In this document: piece by piece, positions 14,001 to 28,079 of the stretch
Numbering within the stretch: position 1 is the first letter of the stretch
Layout of the letters: the number at the start of each line of letters is the position of its first letter
Source of the DNA: Burhinus oedicnemus
Taxonomy: Eukaryota > Chordata > Aves > Charadriiformes > Burhinidae
Direction: 5' to 3'
Assembly: GCA_008921705.1 (NCBI GenBank)
Contig: VFFE01007081.1
Span: 339,449-403,448, forward strand
Length of the DNA: 64,000 nt
Made by a program: the position numbers and the translations under genes
The notes under the pieces: model-generated
The model's database searches: none
Told to the model about the DNA's origin: nothing
What the model saw: only the letters and a program-made list of their open reading frames with translations

Positions 14001-17000
14001 TTTCAAGATTAATGGGTTTCACAACAGATCAAAAGACATTCTCTCAACCTTATAGTCTGAGTGAGAATTGTAGCAGCTAGGCTGAAGGACTTTGCAAAAC
14101 AAACAAAAGCACAACAGACTGGTATTTAGCAAGAGAATTCAAATAATAGGGACAATCACCAGCAGCTAATCTTTTATTTAGCTAGAGATGGCTTCCACCC
14201 TAGCTGGTTATAAAACCATTCTACTTTTTTAATCTATCCAAGTTTTCTGAATGATGTGCCAAGGAGATTTGAGTGCTGTCAACACTAGTCTTGTTTCAGG
14301 GTTGGCCATACAAGAATTTAAAGGGAGTTCTGTAAAGAAGGGTGTTCATGTAAAGTAAAAGGAGTCAAGGCAAAAAGGCCTTACTGAGGGGTATTGAGAA
14401 AGGCTAGATTTTAGTCTAATGAGGCGAGTTTCCTAAGGGTCCCACTACCTTCAGTGCATAGACATTGTCTACAATGGTAGACGATTTGGAGCAGTTAAAT
14501 TACTCTTTCCCTGGCATCTGTCATCTTGAAATGTCTCCACCTATTGTGTTTATCCCATGCTGCCTCATCATGGCTTCCTTATTCCATTCTGGGAACAACC
14601 TGCAATGTTTTTCAAGCCATGACAGTGTGTTTTTACACAAAGAGAGCACAGCCCTAGCCATGTGGAGTTCAGCAGATGAAGAGAAATGGAGAACGTGGAG
14701 ACACGTGAAGAGAAACCCATAGAGTTATTTTTGTACCTGGTGGGGAAGAAGTTGGGAGGGAAGGAAAAGGTGGGGTTGTTTGCACATTTTATTAGACAGC
14801 AGAATTGCGGAAGGACTTAGGGTCCTTTTACACTCTGCAGTCCACTAATGTTGAAAGACCACCAAGTCAGTCATGGAGCTAAAAGCAGAGGAGTCAAAGC
14901 AGAGTGGTGCTGTGCCCAGGCTAAATTAAACTGTTAAGAAAACAATGAGCCCTGGTGGAACTTGTTGCTAATGTAGATATACGCTTCCTCCAGGCCAGAG
15001 CTGGTATGCCTGTGCAGCACTTCACTGAACACACTCTTATTAATCTCTAGGAGATCCTTAAATGTGGAATTTGCTCAATGAACTGGAATAATTAGGAGAG
15101 CAGCTAACAAGAAAGTGAATCTCTTTTGCTCTACAAAACAGAATGGTTGTCTGGCTGATGCTGCAGTTGTCTACTTTAAAGCTTTTCATATATGCCCCAC
15201 ACCAGCCAGCCACACAGCAGATCCCATTCCTTTGAGAGCTGTCTAATGTCTCCATACTGGTCCTTCTTCTGATGTGGCTCCCAAATTTATATTTCTTTTC
15301 TGAAATCTGATTAAATCCTCTGGGATCACTGTTATGGATAGCCATCTAGTATCATTTAGGTGAGGTGAGCTGGAAAGTATGAAATGGAGGAGGTTAAAAG
15401 GAATAAAGAGCAGATAGGGAATGGGTGTTTAAACCAGCCTGGTGTTTACGTTGCAAAGGAATTGTGTAAATAGCGGGAATTAGAAAATACAAGCCTTGGA
15501 ACAGTAGAGTGATGTTAGAAGACTACAGAACATTGAATTATTCTTCTCAGATTTTAGCTTGGTTTCAAGTTCACTGATAGAACTATAGGCAACGAGAAGA
15601 TTAGACTTTTGTCTCAGGATGTTAGGATACATTGTTTGAAAAAAATGGGTAATCCTGCAATGAAGATTTACCTTATAATTTGGGACAGACTCTGTGAATG
15701 CAGAGTTAGGATTTATCTCTTCCTGCAGAACGTGTCAGCCTTGTACTTATTTGTTCCTCCGAAGCCCCATTAAATTAAACAACTTATATGAATTGTCTCC
15801 TATGCAATACAAAAAGGGCTTGAAAATTGAAGGAAATTAGTTTGCAAACATAGGAAAACTGAAAGCTAACTGGATTATCCAAAGAGATGTTTTTTAATTA
15901 AAAGTAAATTGCTTTCTGAAAAGATGAGTTCCTATACCTGCCACCAACATAAGAAATGCAAAGAATAACTATTGGTGAAAGGGTTGGAGCGTTGGCAGCA
16001 CTGCTTCCCACTCTAAAGGGAAGGGTCAAAGGGCTGCTTGACTTACCAGAGAGAAAGAAAAATGCTTTTAAAAAACTTCTTGGTATGCATAACTGTTTCC
16101 TGTTTCTTTATCTGCACTACAAGATTTCAGAAACCAAAAACATATTCCAATGTAACTTAGTACTGTGATTAATTTTTTTTCTTTTTTTTTTTCTTTTACC
16201 GATTCCTCTCTTATAAGCAGGTCATCTCTGGAGTTTACTATATGCTAATCTGGCTACACTTGAGAAATGTGTTCTAGTTTTGGAGGACTCCTGTGTCTAC
16301 ACATCTGAGGAATGTGTGATGTACTATGATATTATCCGTCTGTGAGGACACAGTGGAAGTGCGGCAGTCAGGGTTCAAGGAACTTACACTTCTGTAAAAT
16401 TAGTTGACAGGGAAAACCCAGCACTTGGCAAAAAAATTTGTTGAGGAACAGTGGTCACCAACAATATGACTGTGGCATGTCAGTTTTGTGCATTTGCCAA
16501 CCGTGTATCCCAGCTGTGAAATGGTTGAGTTCTGGCTTCCGAGTTGCACTGCAGTTTCCATAACACATTCCATTTTCCTTATAATCCTGATCCAGCTTAA
16601 ATTGTAATGCTAACTGTGAGCTGTAAAACAGTTATGACATTCTGTCCACAGGAAAGGCTGAGCCATTCTGCTGGAAAAAAGTGACTCCTGAATATCTAAA
16701 ACACCTTGAGAACTCAGGAGTCAAGTCCTCAGCTGATGTAAAGGAGGATTGTTGCATTCTTGCTCGCAAAGGCTCTTGTTCCCCAAGGGAGCTTTGGTTT
16801 TTATGATAGCAATGGGAAGCTTTTTGTTCCTTTTGTTTTTTCAAAAAATAGGCTGCTGTTGTGTGTGAACTCTGAATTATATTTCTGATGTGCATCATTG
16901 CTCACCCTTAAAATCACCTCTGGAGAGTATAATTGGAGTCCCTTTGGCTGAAGTATTTGACTTAGCTGTATTTTCTTCTGCTGTTCAGCTCAGTGATGTA

Positions 17001-17330
17001 TTTCACAGTGAAAGTCTTGCAGTCACTTATTCCCGTCTCAGGTGGCCATCCTTATTGGGATAGCAACGTGTACAGCACGTCAGAAGACGAGAACACTCAG
17101 AACTGAAGTGAAGCCTTCATTGGATACTGCACATATCAAGTTAACATTGAAAGTACACGCATATTTTATGAGATAGGTTTTTACATGAGCAGAATCAATC
17201 AAATTTTCAGAAGAAATGAACACCTGGTGCTAGATGAAAGTGCTGTGGTTTTAAATTTTATTAAACTGTGATGTGTGAACACAATAAATACTAGTTATCA
17301 GAAATTACCTGGAACCTGTTTAACTGTAAG

Positions 17331-17355
17331 CTAGGATCCCAGTTTGGGATCCTAG
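17331..17355. repeat. Perfect 11-bp inverted repeat, 3-base loop
   Basis: CTAGGATCCCA (17331-17341) is followed by GTT and then its exact complement TGGGATCCTAG (17345-17355). It would form a tight hairpin in single-stranded DNA or RNA. No T-run follows it and it sits in no recognised element. Confidence 0.9.
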
Positions 17356-18584
17356 GTACTTCTTCATTAGAATTTTTCAGCAAGGTTTGTTTATTATGTT
17401 CCGTTATTCTCTAGGACAATGTGCAACTTATTCCTCGGCTCTGCAAATACGGTCCATACCTTCTGGGCTTATATCAAGCTTATATCAGTATGTGGCAGAC
17501 ACTTCAAGAGTAACAGGTTAGGTGTACCTGGATTACACAGATTAACAATCACCTGCAATGGGGCATAAAGAAGAATTAAACTAGTATAAAAGAGAGAAGC
17601 ATATACAAAACACAGTGACTTTCTTATGCGTTTTTTCAGAAAAATTGAAATAAAACCAGAAGCTCTGTTTCAGAATCTTGAAACGTATCCCTGGCCTTGA
17701 ATGCTGCCAAAGGGTAGGAAAACAAGGAACTTTTCCATTCTGCTTTCCCTGAAATGGCAAGAAACTAATGGAAATGGAAGAGGTCATTTCATTTATAAAT
17801 GATTGACAGATCATTTCTGCAAGATCACTGTCTGGCCTCAACAACTACCTATATGGATAAAAGTATTAAAAAAGAAGTCGAATTTCAGTTTATGGGTTTT
17901 AGAACACAACTGTTTGACTGTTGATCAGAATGAGAAGAAGAGAAGAAGAATGAGAATAGGAAGGAGGAATGAGTTGAAGCAAGATTTGAGGCAGTACCCC
18001 ATTTGAAGGAAAAAGTAGCAACCCTACAAAAGAGCTGATCTGCTATCATTCTCATCTCTGGGCTGTTGGTGTTACGTCCCTTATTTACCTGCTGCTAAAC
18101 ACTGAGCTGAAATTACTGCAGGAAGAAAACAGGTGGGAATCAAGGTCAGAAATCTATTGGAAAGGTTTATTTAGTTCTGCTGCTCATGAAAAAGTTTCTG
18201 TTTGCTTATTTGTTTGCTTTCCTCTGTAGCATCCAACTTTATCCTTAAAACAGTATTTCTCCAGCATTGATATAATATGACATTGAAGTGTCAAGGCACC
18301 ATTCAGAACTCTTTCATGGTTTCTTCCATGGTTTCTGTCCCAGCTGGTGAATTACATGAAATTAGTAATACTAGTATAGTCATAGCAATAGAAAATTCAC
18401 CCCACTGGTAAGATTCAAGCTTTAAAAAGTGCAAGCTACCATTTACTTATGCATATAAAGTTAGATGCTTGTTGTTTTTGAGAATATAGGTTCCGCACTG
18501 GAGTGTGTGAGTCATATTTTAACGGTGGGTGAACAAAACTGTTTCTTCAGCAATCTGAAAGGCAGGCTTGAAGATACGACCAGA

Positions 18585-19542
18585 AATCATGGAATCATGG
18601 AATTTTCAGAGTTGGAAATTCAGAGGTGGGTCTTGAAAATCTCCAGAGAAGGGGACTCCACAACCTCCCTGGGCAGCCTGTTCCAGTGCTCTGGCACCCT
18701 CACCGTAAAGAAGTTTTTCCTTATGTTTGTTTGAATGGAACTGCCTATGTTCCAACTTGTGCCCATTGCCCCTCGTCCTGTCACTGGGAACCACTGAAAA
18801 GAGTCTGCCTCCATCCTCCTTTAACCCACCCTTTAGATACTTCTAAGCAAGAATAAGGTGTCCCCTCAGCCTTCTCTTCTCCAGGCTAAAGAATGCCAGC
18901 TCTCTCAGCTTTTCCTCGTAAGGCAGGTGCTCCAATCCCCCAGTCATCTTTGTTGCCCTATGCTGGACTCCCTCCAGTAGTTCCCTGTCCCGCTTGAACT
19001 GGAGAGCCCAGAACTGGACACAGTATTCCAGTTGTGGCCTCAGCAGTGCCGAGTAGAGGGGCAGAATGACCTCGCTTGACCTACTGGCCACACTCTTCCC
19101 TACGCAGCCCAGGATTCCGTTGGCCTTCCTGGTGACAAGGGCACATTGCTGGCTCATGGATAATTTACTGTCTACCAGGACCCCCAGATCCTTCTCCTCA
19201 GAACTGCTTTCCAGCAGGCCCGTCCCTAACCTATATTGGTGCCTAGTGTTCTTCCTCCCCAGATGCAGGACCCTACACTTGCTCTTGTTGAACCTCATTA
19301 GGTTCTTCCCTACCCAGCACTCCAGCCTGTCCAGGTCACGCTGGATGGCAGCAGAGGCCTCTGGAGTGTCAGCCTCCCCTCCCAGTTTGGTATCATCAGA
19401 GAACTTGCTGAGGGTACACTCTGTCCCCTCATACAGGTCATTGATGAATATATCGAACAAGATTGGACCGAGTATTGACCCCTGAGGGACACCACTGGTT
19501 ACAGGCCTCCAACTTGACACTGCTCCATTAATCACAACCCTA
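18585..19542 (-). mobile_element. CR1 LINE, 5'-truncated, C-terminal RT and 3' end
   Basis: A 958-base CR1 copy in reverse orientation. Its 3' end is the CR1 terminal octamer-like repeat (aatcatggaatcatgg on the plus strand, 18585-18600). Its 5' end breaks off at the codons of RVVINGAV near 19542. The retained part covers RT palm motifs B to E, the thumb-like region and the conserved C-terminal tail ([22 protein letters not shown]). Such short copies arise when target-primed reverse transcription stops early. This is the longest CR1 coding remnant in the window. Confidence 0.95.
18606..19535 (-). pseudogene. CR1 ORF2 reverse transcriptase remnant
   Basis: The main open frame (18843-19535) encodes 230 residues. 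It has the [16 protein letters not shown] block, the catalytic FSDDTKLGG box (the FADD motif with Ala replaced by Ser, both Asp kept), LEYCVQFW and the [18 protein letters not shown] segment. It ends at a TAG where related copies have a Tyr codon before KYLKG. Beyond that stop the C-terminal tail continues in other frames (18620-18814 and 18606-18794), so at least one frameshift is also present. The N-terminal endonuclease and the first RT motifs are absent. The family enzyme drives LINE mobilisation; this copy cannot. Confidence 0.93.
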
Positions 19543-21518
19543 AATCTTCATGTACAGCTGGAACTAGCTTGGAACCAATATGGAACTGTTTTTTGCTTTG
19601 CCTTCCTATGACAGGGAGCTGGGAATAAACACCAAAACAAAATCTTTAATATGGTCAAGTATACTTTGACAGTCAGCAGTATCACTGTGATACTGGTAAG
19701 AGAAAGACATAAGAAAACCAGGTTCTTCTGCTTCCTGCATATACAGCTTGGACACAGGACTGTAGATTCTCCAGGGTTTGCAATACATTTTCTTTCATTG
19801 TTTGATAAGAAGTCAAAGTCTTCAAAACTGAAGGTAGAGGAATGGGAAAAATGATATGATAAGAGATATTTTCTAAGATAAGATGCCTCCCAATGAAGTT
19901 TATTCCTAAATAAGACATCTCTACTGCTGCAAGAGATGTTCTCCTTCTGATTATATAGGGAAATGAGAAGCTGCTGGTCAGCACTTAAGATTAACTATTC
20001 AACTTTTATTATTATTACTTATTTTGTTTTAAACTATTAAGATCAACTTTTCAAACCCCTAGCGTTTGACAACATTTTTCAAAATTCCATAATGTGCAGG
20101 AAAATATTTAGCTCCTCTTGTTTACAGCAGCATTAGTTATTATCCATAAGTTTTCAAGACTGATAAGTCAACACCCTTTTAATCACCTCTGTTCTCTGTT
20201 TTAGTCCTTCATCATGAGAAATTTTAACTATGCTTCTCTTCATTTCTCTTTGTGATTATTCCCTTTTCAGTTCGGCACATACAGCGTTTCACTTCTCTGA
20301 TTAGCTTTATTTACACTCCTGTGTTTCCTGGATTACAGTTGAAAAACAACTCTTCCAACTGCATTTAACTAAAACTTCTCCTGACTTCAGCAGAGGGGCA
20401 GTCCGTTGCTCAGATGTACCTTAGGAAGCATGGGGGGTGTGGATTTCCTGTATCTGCAGCTTACTCCTTTATCTCCTTCAGTGTAATGGCAGTAGACTAT
20501 TTTTTGTTATCAATGGTATTTTAGTCAAATTTTAAGTTCTCTTCACTGTAACAGAAGCCTTTGAGAAGGATCTTCATGCAGATACATTACTGAGATGCAG
20601 GCAGATCAACCTTAAAGCTTTGGCTGCTTCTGGATCTTGATGTGAATCCGATGCTCTGCAACAAAAATCCATTGTTCACTACAGATACTAAAAAATGCTT
20701 TTTTTCAGAAGCAGTTACGACTGTTAGGGCATGTGTCCCATTGACCTTTCATATGCCACAAGCAAGACTAGCTCTTACTGTTTCAGAATTCTGGGCAAAG
20801 TAATTTCCAGATCCCCACAGTAAATTGGTAGCTACAATGATCAGTTAGTATTTAGTGTCTAATTCACTTTAGAAATGCTGTCTTTCTGGTTCTGCCAGCT
20901 GGGTACAGCTTATTCAGAAGTTAGGTTAGTCTCAGTCTCTTATTCCCGTAACTCACAACTTTAAAAAAAAAATTATTCTGCTTTAGATGCTCACTAATAT
21001 TATTTATTAAGTGTTTTTGAGCACTTGGCAATTCTTAACATGGCACTAGATATGCAGATTTTTTCCAGACAATGTATTGTAGCTCAATAAGAAAGTATAT
21101 GCTTGAGGCAGGAATTTCTGGTTGAAATTCTGTGGTCTGTATTGTGTGGGATGTCAGACTAATAATTTGCTATGATCTTTTAAACTTTTGACTCTATGAA
21201 CGATGCAATATTCACTGACCCAAATTTCAAAAGTAACGATGATCTCATTATACCTAGAGGAGAAGAGGCTGCGTTATTTTGTTGCAGTTGTTAATTTTAC
21301 ATGAAGCCTATGTAAAAGGAATAAAACATTTTATCATGAAAATTCAATTTCTGATCCAGTTCTCAGGCAACTTTTTGTGCTGTGTAAACATAAGCTAATC
21401 TTCATGGTGCAAGAGAGGACAAAAAATTGCATAGGAACAGTGTTAACTCTGCTATATGAATTTTAATACTACTATGATATTAAGCACCTCTTCATTTTAT
21501 TGTTTCATCTTGCAGTAG

Positions 21519-21526
21519 TGACGTCA
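21519..21526. promoter_or_regulatory. CRE-like palindrome TGACGTCA
   Basis: A full palindromic cAMP-response-element consensus in CpG-poor surroundings. The family of bZIP factors (CREB/ATF) binds this sequence. Nothing else here suggests a promoter, so functional use is unproven. Confidence 0.25.
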
Positions 21527-24439
21527 TGCACCATAAATCAGACTTACTGGCTCATGAATTAACAGGCTTCCAAGCATATACTGGCAGGACAATTAAATGG
21601 TCCAGAGAAAACTGCCTAAAGCCCTACACCAGCAAAGAAGGAGAGGAACACAAGGAATTTATGATTCCTGTGAAGAACATCTAGTTGACTCAAAGCGCCT
21701 TCTATCAATACCTAATAATATGTCTGCACCCAGTGATGGAGACCATCACCTTTTGCTTTTAGAGCTATGAATCTTGTTTAACATACTCTGGATATGTGAA
21801 GTGAGTCACATGGTAGGCTCAGAACCAGGACTTAGAAACTGTAATATCTGAAAGGAGACAGTGCTTGTGCTGCATTTCAGCTTAGTTATGTATGCCATAT
21901 TTGTACTTTCTGGATTCCATCTGATTACTAGTAAGTAGAGCCACTGATGTAGGCTGTACCCTTTACCCCCAATTTCGCCTTCCATCAAGCATCTCTCCAG
22001 GAATTTTTCTTTTGCCATTATTGCTCACCTTTTGAAGAGTATTATAGTGACAAAAGCAACAAAAGCCACGGAGACAGCTAAGAAAGTTACTTAAATCATC
22101 TTTGACTTCTTGGATTTGAATTAAGATTGGACTGAAACTGGGTTGTGAATAACTACAGTACTAGCAAACATGAGAGGCTTTAAATGGGATGTTATAAAGG
22201 ATTTTCATGTAACAAACTGATTGCTAACTCCCCCCCATTACTGTGTCACACAAAATATGAATGGAGTCCTAACTATGCATAGTGGAACCATGTTAAAAAA
22301 TGCCAAAAAAAAGAACATGAGTAAAGAGTAAATATTAAAAGACAGCAGCATAAAAGGATAGAAAGGGCAAAATGAAAGCCACACCACTGCTGCCTTATTG
22401 CTGACAGCTGCACTGATTAAGCATTCATGCAATTGCTTGTATGTTGATGCCTTTATTAAAATCTCTCTTATATATTAATTATTCCTACAGAAAACATGGA
22501 ATTATAACAGTAGATCTCTTAGTGGATGAAAAATGGAAAAAACACTGTGGGTATTTATCTACAGACAAACTTTAAGTCAGATGCAAGTGATCACCAAATG
22601 TATATTTTTAAAAATGCCCAGAGTCCCTGTTTTTCGAAATCCCTAGGTGGCTACTCCCACCAAAAGTCAAAGATGTTCTGATTAATAGTTTCACTAAATT
22701 GTTTAACCATTTCACTGGTTAAAATAACCTTCTATCCATCTTGAGGCTTCTACTCAGAGCAAAGCTCCCTGGTAATTAAATCTTTGCTAAAGCATGTTAG
22801 CTTATGTCACTTATGCTTCCCCTATGCTGTTCTTGTCCCTGCTGCCCCTGCTCTGGCCTGGAGCCAGTCACCTCTCTCTAACTCAGGGCACACAGTCTCA
22901 CTTCGTCCCAGGGGGACCCTGGCAACAGCACGGGTGCATTTGCCACCCAGTGCCACAGAGAGATGAAGGGAAAGTTCTGCTTGGGACAGTATGGCTTTTT
23001 TTCCACCCTCCGCATGCCACCGGAGTCCTGCCTGCTGAAAATGGTCAGCCACCCACGGAGTGACCCTAAAAAAATTCCTGTCCAGTTGCAGTTACAAGAT
23101 GGACATTTGAGTTCAATATCTGTTGTATTTTATGTGAGAGGAAGGAAAATCTATGTCCCCAGCAAACATGAGCTGTACTTGGAAAAGATGTTGAAAAAAA
23201 TTATAGATCTGCAGTGTCACTTCGTAAGTCAGACAAAGAATGTGGGATAATAAATACCTGTGCTCATCCTCCTTCACTGAAGTTGTTTTTCATTTTGATT
23301 AGTGATTTTAAAAGGCTCATTTCTTAGTTTTCTATTTTACCTCTAGGAAGGCTTTCCATTATACAGTTCCCTTACGTACATGAAAAGAGAGATCACAATA
23401 AACCGATATATTTACTGAGACTAGAACTTTCTTTCTTCTCAAATGAAATGATGCTGGTGCTATAAACAGCTGAAAATATTTTACCGAGGTATTAACAGCC
23501 TCAGGATCTGTATTAATGACAGGCTTGTTAGAGTGTGAAATGCCTCCTGGCTTTTCTCCAGGGTGTTTAAACTAATCAACTGCTAAGAATAAGGGAAAAA
23601 TTTTCCTTTCACTCTCACTTTGAGACTTTCAAATTTTCATTGGCTTTACCCACATCTGTCCTGTTTTACACTGGTGCAGGTCAGAGAAGCATCAAGCCAA
23701 AGTCCACACATAGCAGCAGGTCTGAAGGATAGGCTGGAAGTATTATTATTGACTAAACCCAATTTTTGAACGGAGGATAAGCCAACCCATAACACAATGA
23801 CAAAAAATGCATCTTAAGTATAAGTCTTTTCCCTTCATTTTTGGAACCCCTGGAAAATGAGTTCCTTCAAACTGACATTTGACAATTCTGCATCAATTAA
23901 AATAAACAAAAAGCAAACAAAAAGAAAAATACACAATTCACAAACCTGAAATATGCCTTTCCTTTTGTTCTAAGCTTGGTAAAAGTGATTGATGTCTTGC
24001 TGCAAATGCTGACTGGTTTTGTGAGTTGTTTTAATTTGGGGAGGGGAAATCTCCCCAAGTATATTTTTTATATTGTAGGCAAATTAAAGGATGTAAGATA
24101 CCTACACAGTTTTGAAAAGGAATGTGCTGTTCAAAAGGTAAAAAAAAGAAAAAAGGATAATACATTTGAGCCAATTAAAAAAAAATAATCACTCAATCAG
24201 AAGTTCAGATGGAGTGTTTAAAGGAGCTCACAGAAGCTGCACATACCATTTCTCTAAACCTAATCCAGAGTCTTAAATTGAAGCCTTAACAATTTTTTTT
24301 TGGTATAGGCATGATTGTGCCTCTCAAGTGACCAAAGACTGTTGTACAGCCAAATACACTGAAGGCTGCTGGGCACACAGTGCTTTTGGAAAGTGAAGTT
24401 ACCCAGCTGCCACAGCACAAGACCATAGAATAAATAGTA

Positions 24440-24530
24440 ATGAAATTAGTAAAGAAAATAAGCTGGTCGTCTAGTTTGACCCCTTGCTCAAATCAGGGCG
24501 AAGTTGGAATCAGGGCTAGGTTTTCTTTAG
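24440..24530 (-). mobile_element. Possible very old CR1 tail
   Basis: The segment reading ctggtcgtctagtttgaccc followed by a GCTCAAATCAGGG-like block resembles the CR1 3' region (compare gatcatctagtccaacc in the copy at 59617). The terminal repeat is not preserved and the match is partial, so this is tentative. Confidence 0.35.
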
Positions 24531-27500
24531 CTTTTTTTGAAGAGTTTAGCTTGACATTTTGTGACTGACTTTACAATGTATTTGTTGTTTGCCATTTCTG
24601 TCGAGTCACTCTGTAACCCAGTTTGCACATTTATTAAATGGATACCAGCTATATCTGTGGCAGAAAAGTATTGACCTGAAAGTAGTCTTCATGTGGAACT
24701 TACTGGTGTCCCTTCCTGCCCGAAGAAGGAAGCTGATTAGAGATGTCTACTGACAGGTCACAGATGTGAAAGATCGTATAAGGATTCTGCGTTTTATGAA
24801 ACTCAGGACTGAGCTGGGAATCAGCATCCTGCCCTGTAGCATTGAAGCCAAGATAATACACTGAGGATTAGCAGTACCTTCAGAAGTAGTGCATGGCAAT
24901 TGCTGTAGAGCTTTGTGAGCCAAGTACAATATTGTAGAAACAGAAGGGGTCTTAACTGCTCTCACCTGCAAGAACTTAAAAATGCACTGAAAGACTAAGA
25001 AGAATGAACAAGGAGAGGAGAAACCCAAAATAGTATCACTGAACACTTGAACAGACTTGACAATAATGGGAAAACATTGGAAATTAATGCTACCAGTATA
25101 TCAAACCTTTTAAGCTTTCAGCTTCCCATTCACTTGGCATTTTCAATGACATTTCCCCGGCTAAAGGGTGAATCGTACTGTAAATGCTCTGGAGTCATAG
25201 GTCATTTGAGTAACTCCAGTTTGGGCAATGTTTGTTCGTGATTAGTTTTAGAAGAGTGTGTGGAATGAAATAATTTAAAATGGACTACATGAAGCATACT
25301 TTTGATAACCACATGTTCTCCCTAGTCATGCTTGAATTTATCTTCCCAATTATTTTTATCAACAAACAGTTCCAGATTGCTTCTGACTGGTCTGTTAAAA
25401 TATACTTCGTGGTAATCAAAACTGTGCATAACCTACTAATCAAGCTGTCAGCTGCTACTAGCTCTATGAAGATGCAAGATTCAGGGAAAAATAAAATTTC
25501 AATTATATGGTTATCTAACCTGGGCTTATTACATACATTCTGAAAGGGCAGGGAAACAGAATAAACTTAGGAGACTTGGACAGAGATTACCAGACAGTCC
25601 AAAACTGTAGTCAGTTTTCTAAATACTTGCACATGAGAAAGGGTAGGCAAAGGCCCTTGCAAGACATGTTCCAGTTTACTTTTCTAAGAAGGACTTAAGC
25701 AACTAGTTTCAATTCACATGCAGTGAATAACTGCATGCAAATCAGAAAGTAGCAAATCCAGAATGGTTTAGCAGTGCAATAAACAAAAAAAAAATACACT
25801 TTTTGTTTCACTTTAAAAAATTTCCTACCATTCTGACCTTGCTTTTTTTTCTAACTGAATTATTTCATTATTATTGACTTCCATACCAGTAGCACCCACA
25901 TGCTCAGAGAAGTCTCAAGCGGTTATTTGTATACATGACCATGCACACTCTCCAACACGTACTCGTGCCTGAAATGTTCCAGTGGCAGTCAACAGGGCAA
26001 GAAATACCATTTTTATTTTTATTCCTCAGCCCAGAAATTAAGGCCTGGAGGAGAGATTAGGACTGCTAGGAGTTCTACAATTCATCGTGTGCAGGTAAAT
26101 TGTTACAAGCACACAGAAGTCTCCTGTTTTCAGAGGGACTTGCATGAACATAGCACAGGCCTGCATGGAACAGGCTGCAAGGCCAGATCCTAGTTTATCA
26201 TTTAATGACACTCAGAGACCTAGCTATGTGCATACAGGATAAGTCCAGCTATACTATCTATTAAACAATAGACATTTTCAACATTGATTATTTTTTTTTC
26301 CATTTAGCAATGCATGGCTCACTAGTTAAAATACTAACATTCTCCAAAAATTGCATAGTGCTTGTTAAACGCATGACAAATTGCAAAAGTGATAGCTTTC
26401 AAAAAGTAGTCATCAATCAGCAGGGAAACAGCAGGGTAAGGGGGTGTAATAGAGTTTCTCAATAAATCCTCATGCCCAGGCACAGCTTGTGTTGGAATCA
26501 AAGATCAAATACCTTATCCTTATAATAATCACCAACTGCAGTAGAATCACAGAACAGAGGAATTTGTTCCTTAGATCCTTATTTCTAAAGGCTCCTAAGC
26601 TGTTTCATAACTGCTGCTGACCATCGGTGCACTCAGACTCTGGTTTGCTACTGTTCGCAGAGTGAATGGGAAACATCAAGAGGCAAGAACCTGCTGCAAA
26701 CCAATTTACTGCCTCATTAATGGGTGAGAAGGTGGGATTCTAGCAATGGTTAAAATTCTAAACTCTCAGATACTAGCTATGGCCACATGAAGTTAATCTC
26801 TTTATTCCTGCCCTATAGTCAATGAAGAGGTAGACCTTTAGAATGACAGATACTTGCTGGAAAGGAGCTTCCTTCTCTTCCTCAGGCATGCAGGCAGACA
26901 GCTTCACAGCTCTTGTGGCTACACACCTACATGCTAAGGAAGCAGGGTTAGACCTCTAGTTAGATGTGTTCACTTGCATCTGCTTTGTTCAATAAAAAAA
27001 TATGCACATCCAGTTTCCAGGGGTGCCAGTGCCATGCCTACAGCTGATCGTGGTAAGACAGTTACACTAAAAAGGTTCTATTAGATGCATATTGAGTGTA
27101 GGCTAATAATACTGGTAAGAGAACTTCAGCGTCCATATAGCTCAGAAGTGTGATACTGTACAAACCCATGGAAGTCGTATTCTCTGTATCCACAGTATGG
27201 TCATACACGCATCTGTCAGGCTTAAATTAAGCCAAATCATAACACATGCAGGATTGTGAACAAGTACTGAAGGAAAAGGAGGAACAGTTCTAAGGTATTA
27301 TGAAAGATGTAGGTACACACCTATTAAAGATTAACTTTATTTCTGCCGTCCTTCATATACTAAATGCAAATATGTGCAAACACAGAGGGACTAATGACAT
27401 TTGCTCTACTACAAAGCTATTCTACAAATGGCATTGTAGAATGAAAATATAGACTTCAAATGAGAAGAGTAAAATAAATGATGTATGAGTGGCTTAGGAT

Positions 27501-28079
27501 GAACCTAAGAAAGCTGAGATGTCTCCAAGTGATTGGGAAGTTAAGGATGACATCTGCGGAGACATAGAATTTAACTGGAGATATGAGACAGAATCAGGTA
27601 AGGGAAGTCTTATTTGTACAATTGCAAATCTCATTAGACTATAAAATATTACAGGAAAAAAAGAGGAATAAGAATGGAAAATTAATAGTTTTGCTTAAAA
27701 GCAGGAGAAATGGGCTTGTAAACAAAAAATTGAAGAGGAATCAGGGGAATGGAAGGAGAACTTCCTTTAAAGTACCTTTAAAGTCTGAGGAGGAAAGATG
27801 TTTTAGAGGCACTGGAGCTGAACAATGAGAATGGAGATTCAACCTCAGAGCTTGGAAAAGAATTTGGGATTATTTTTGTGCCAGGTAGGCGAGAAAACAC
27901 AGTGGACAAGTTTAGGTTCTCCCAGGTCCATGTACAACAGCGGCTGGTAGGGCTGGCCACGGGCAGCTGCAGCACCGGTGCTCACAGGCAAAGGCAAAGA
28001 GTGTTGCAGATCATGCTTCATTCTAGAAACTGATCTGAGTGACACTCTGCACAGTCTTGAGAGAGGCACTTGTGAGGAA

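Larger units (their letters stand above)
6391..18584. other. Unannotated non-coding stretch
   Basis: Roughly 12 kb with no recognisable gene. It includes an A17 run (8286-8302), a purine-rich segment around 8640-8700, a GAT/GAA-rich run (11001-11037), AT-rich self-complementary sequence at 13196-13272, and a perfect inverted repeat at 17331-17355. One splice-bounded open segment (8499-8700) is listed separately as a weak exon candidate. The other open frames of 60-117 codons are not family-like and overlap on both strands, as expected by chance. Confidence 0.6.

Noticed and set aside
22963..23250. 95-codon plus-strand frame that looks protein-like at its C-terminal half
   Set aside because: There is no recognisable family, no plausible splice sites at its borders, and overlapping frames are open as well.
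24966..24986. 21-base microexon-like segment on the minus strand
   Set aside because: The splice-like signals are good, but such short intervals between chance sites are expected several times in 64 kb.
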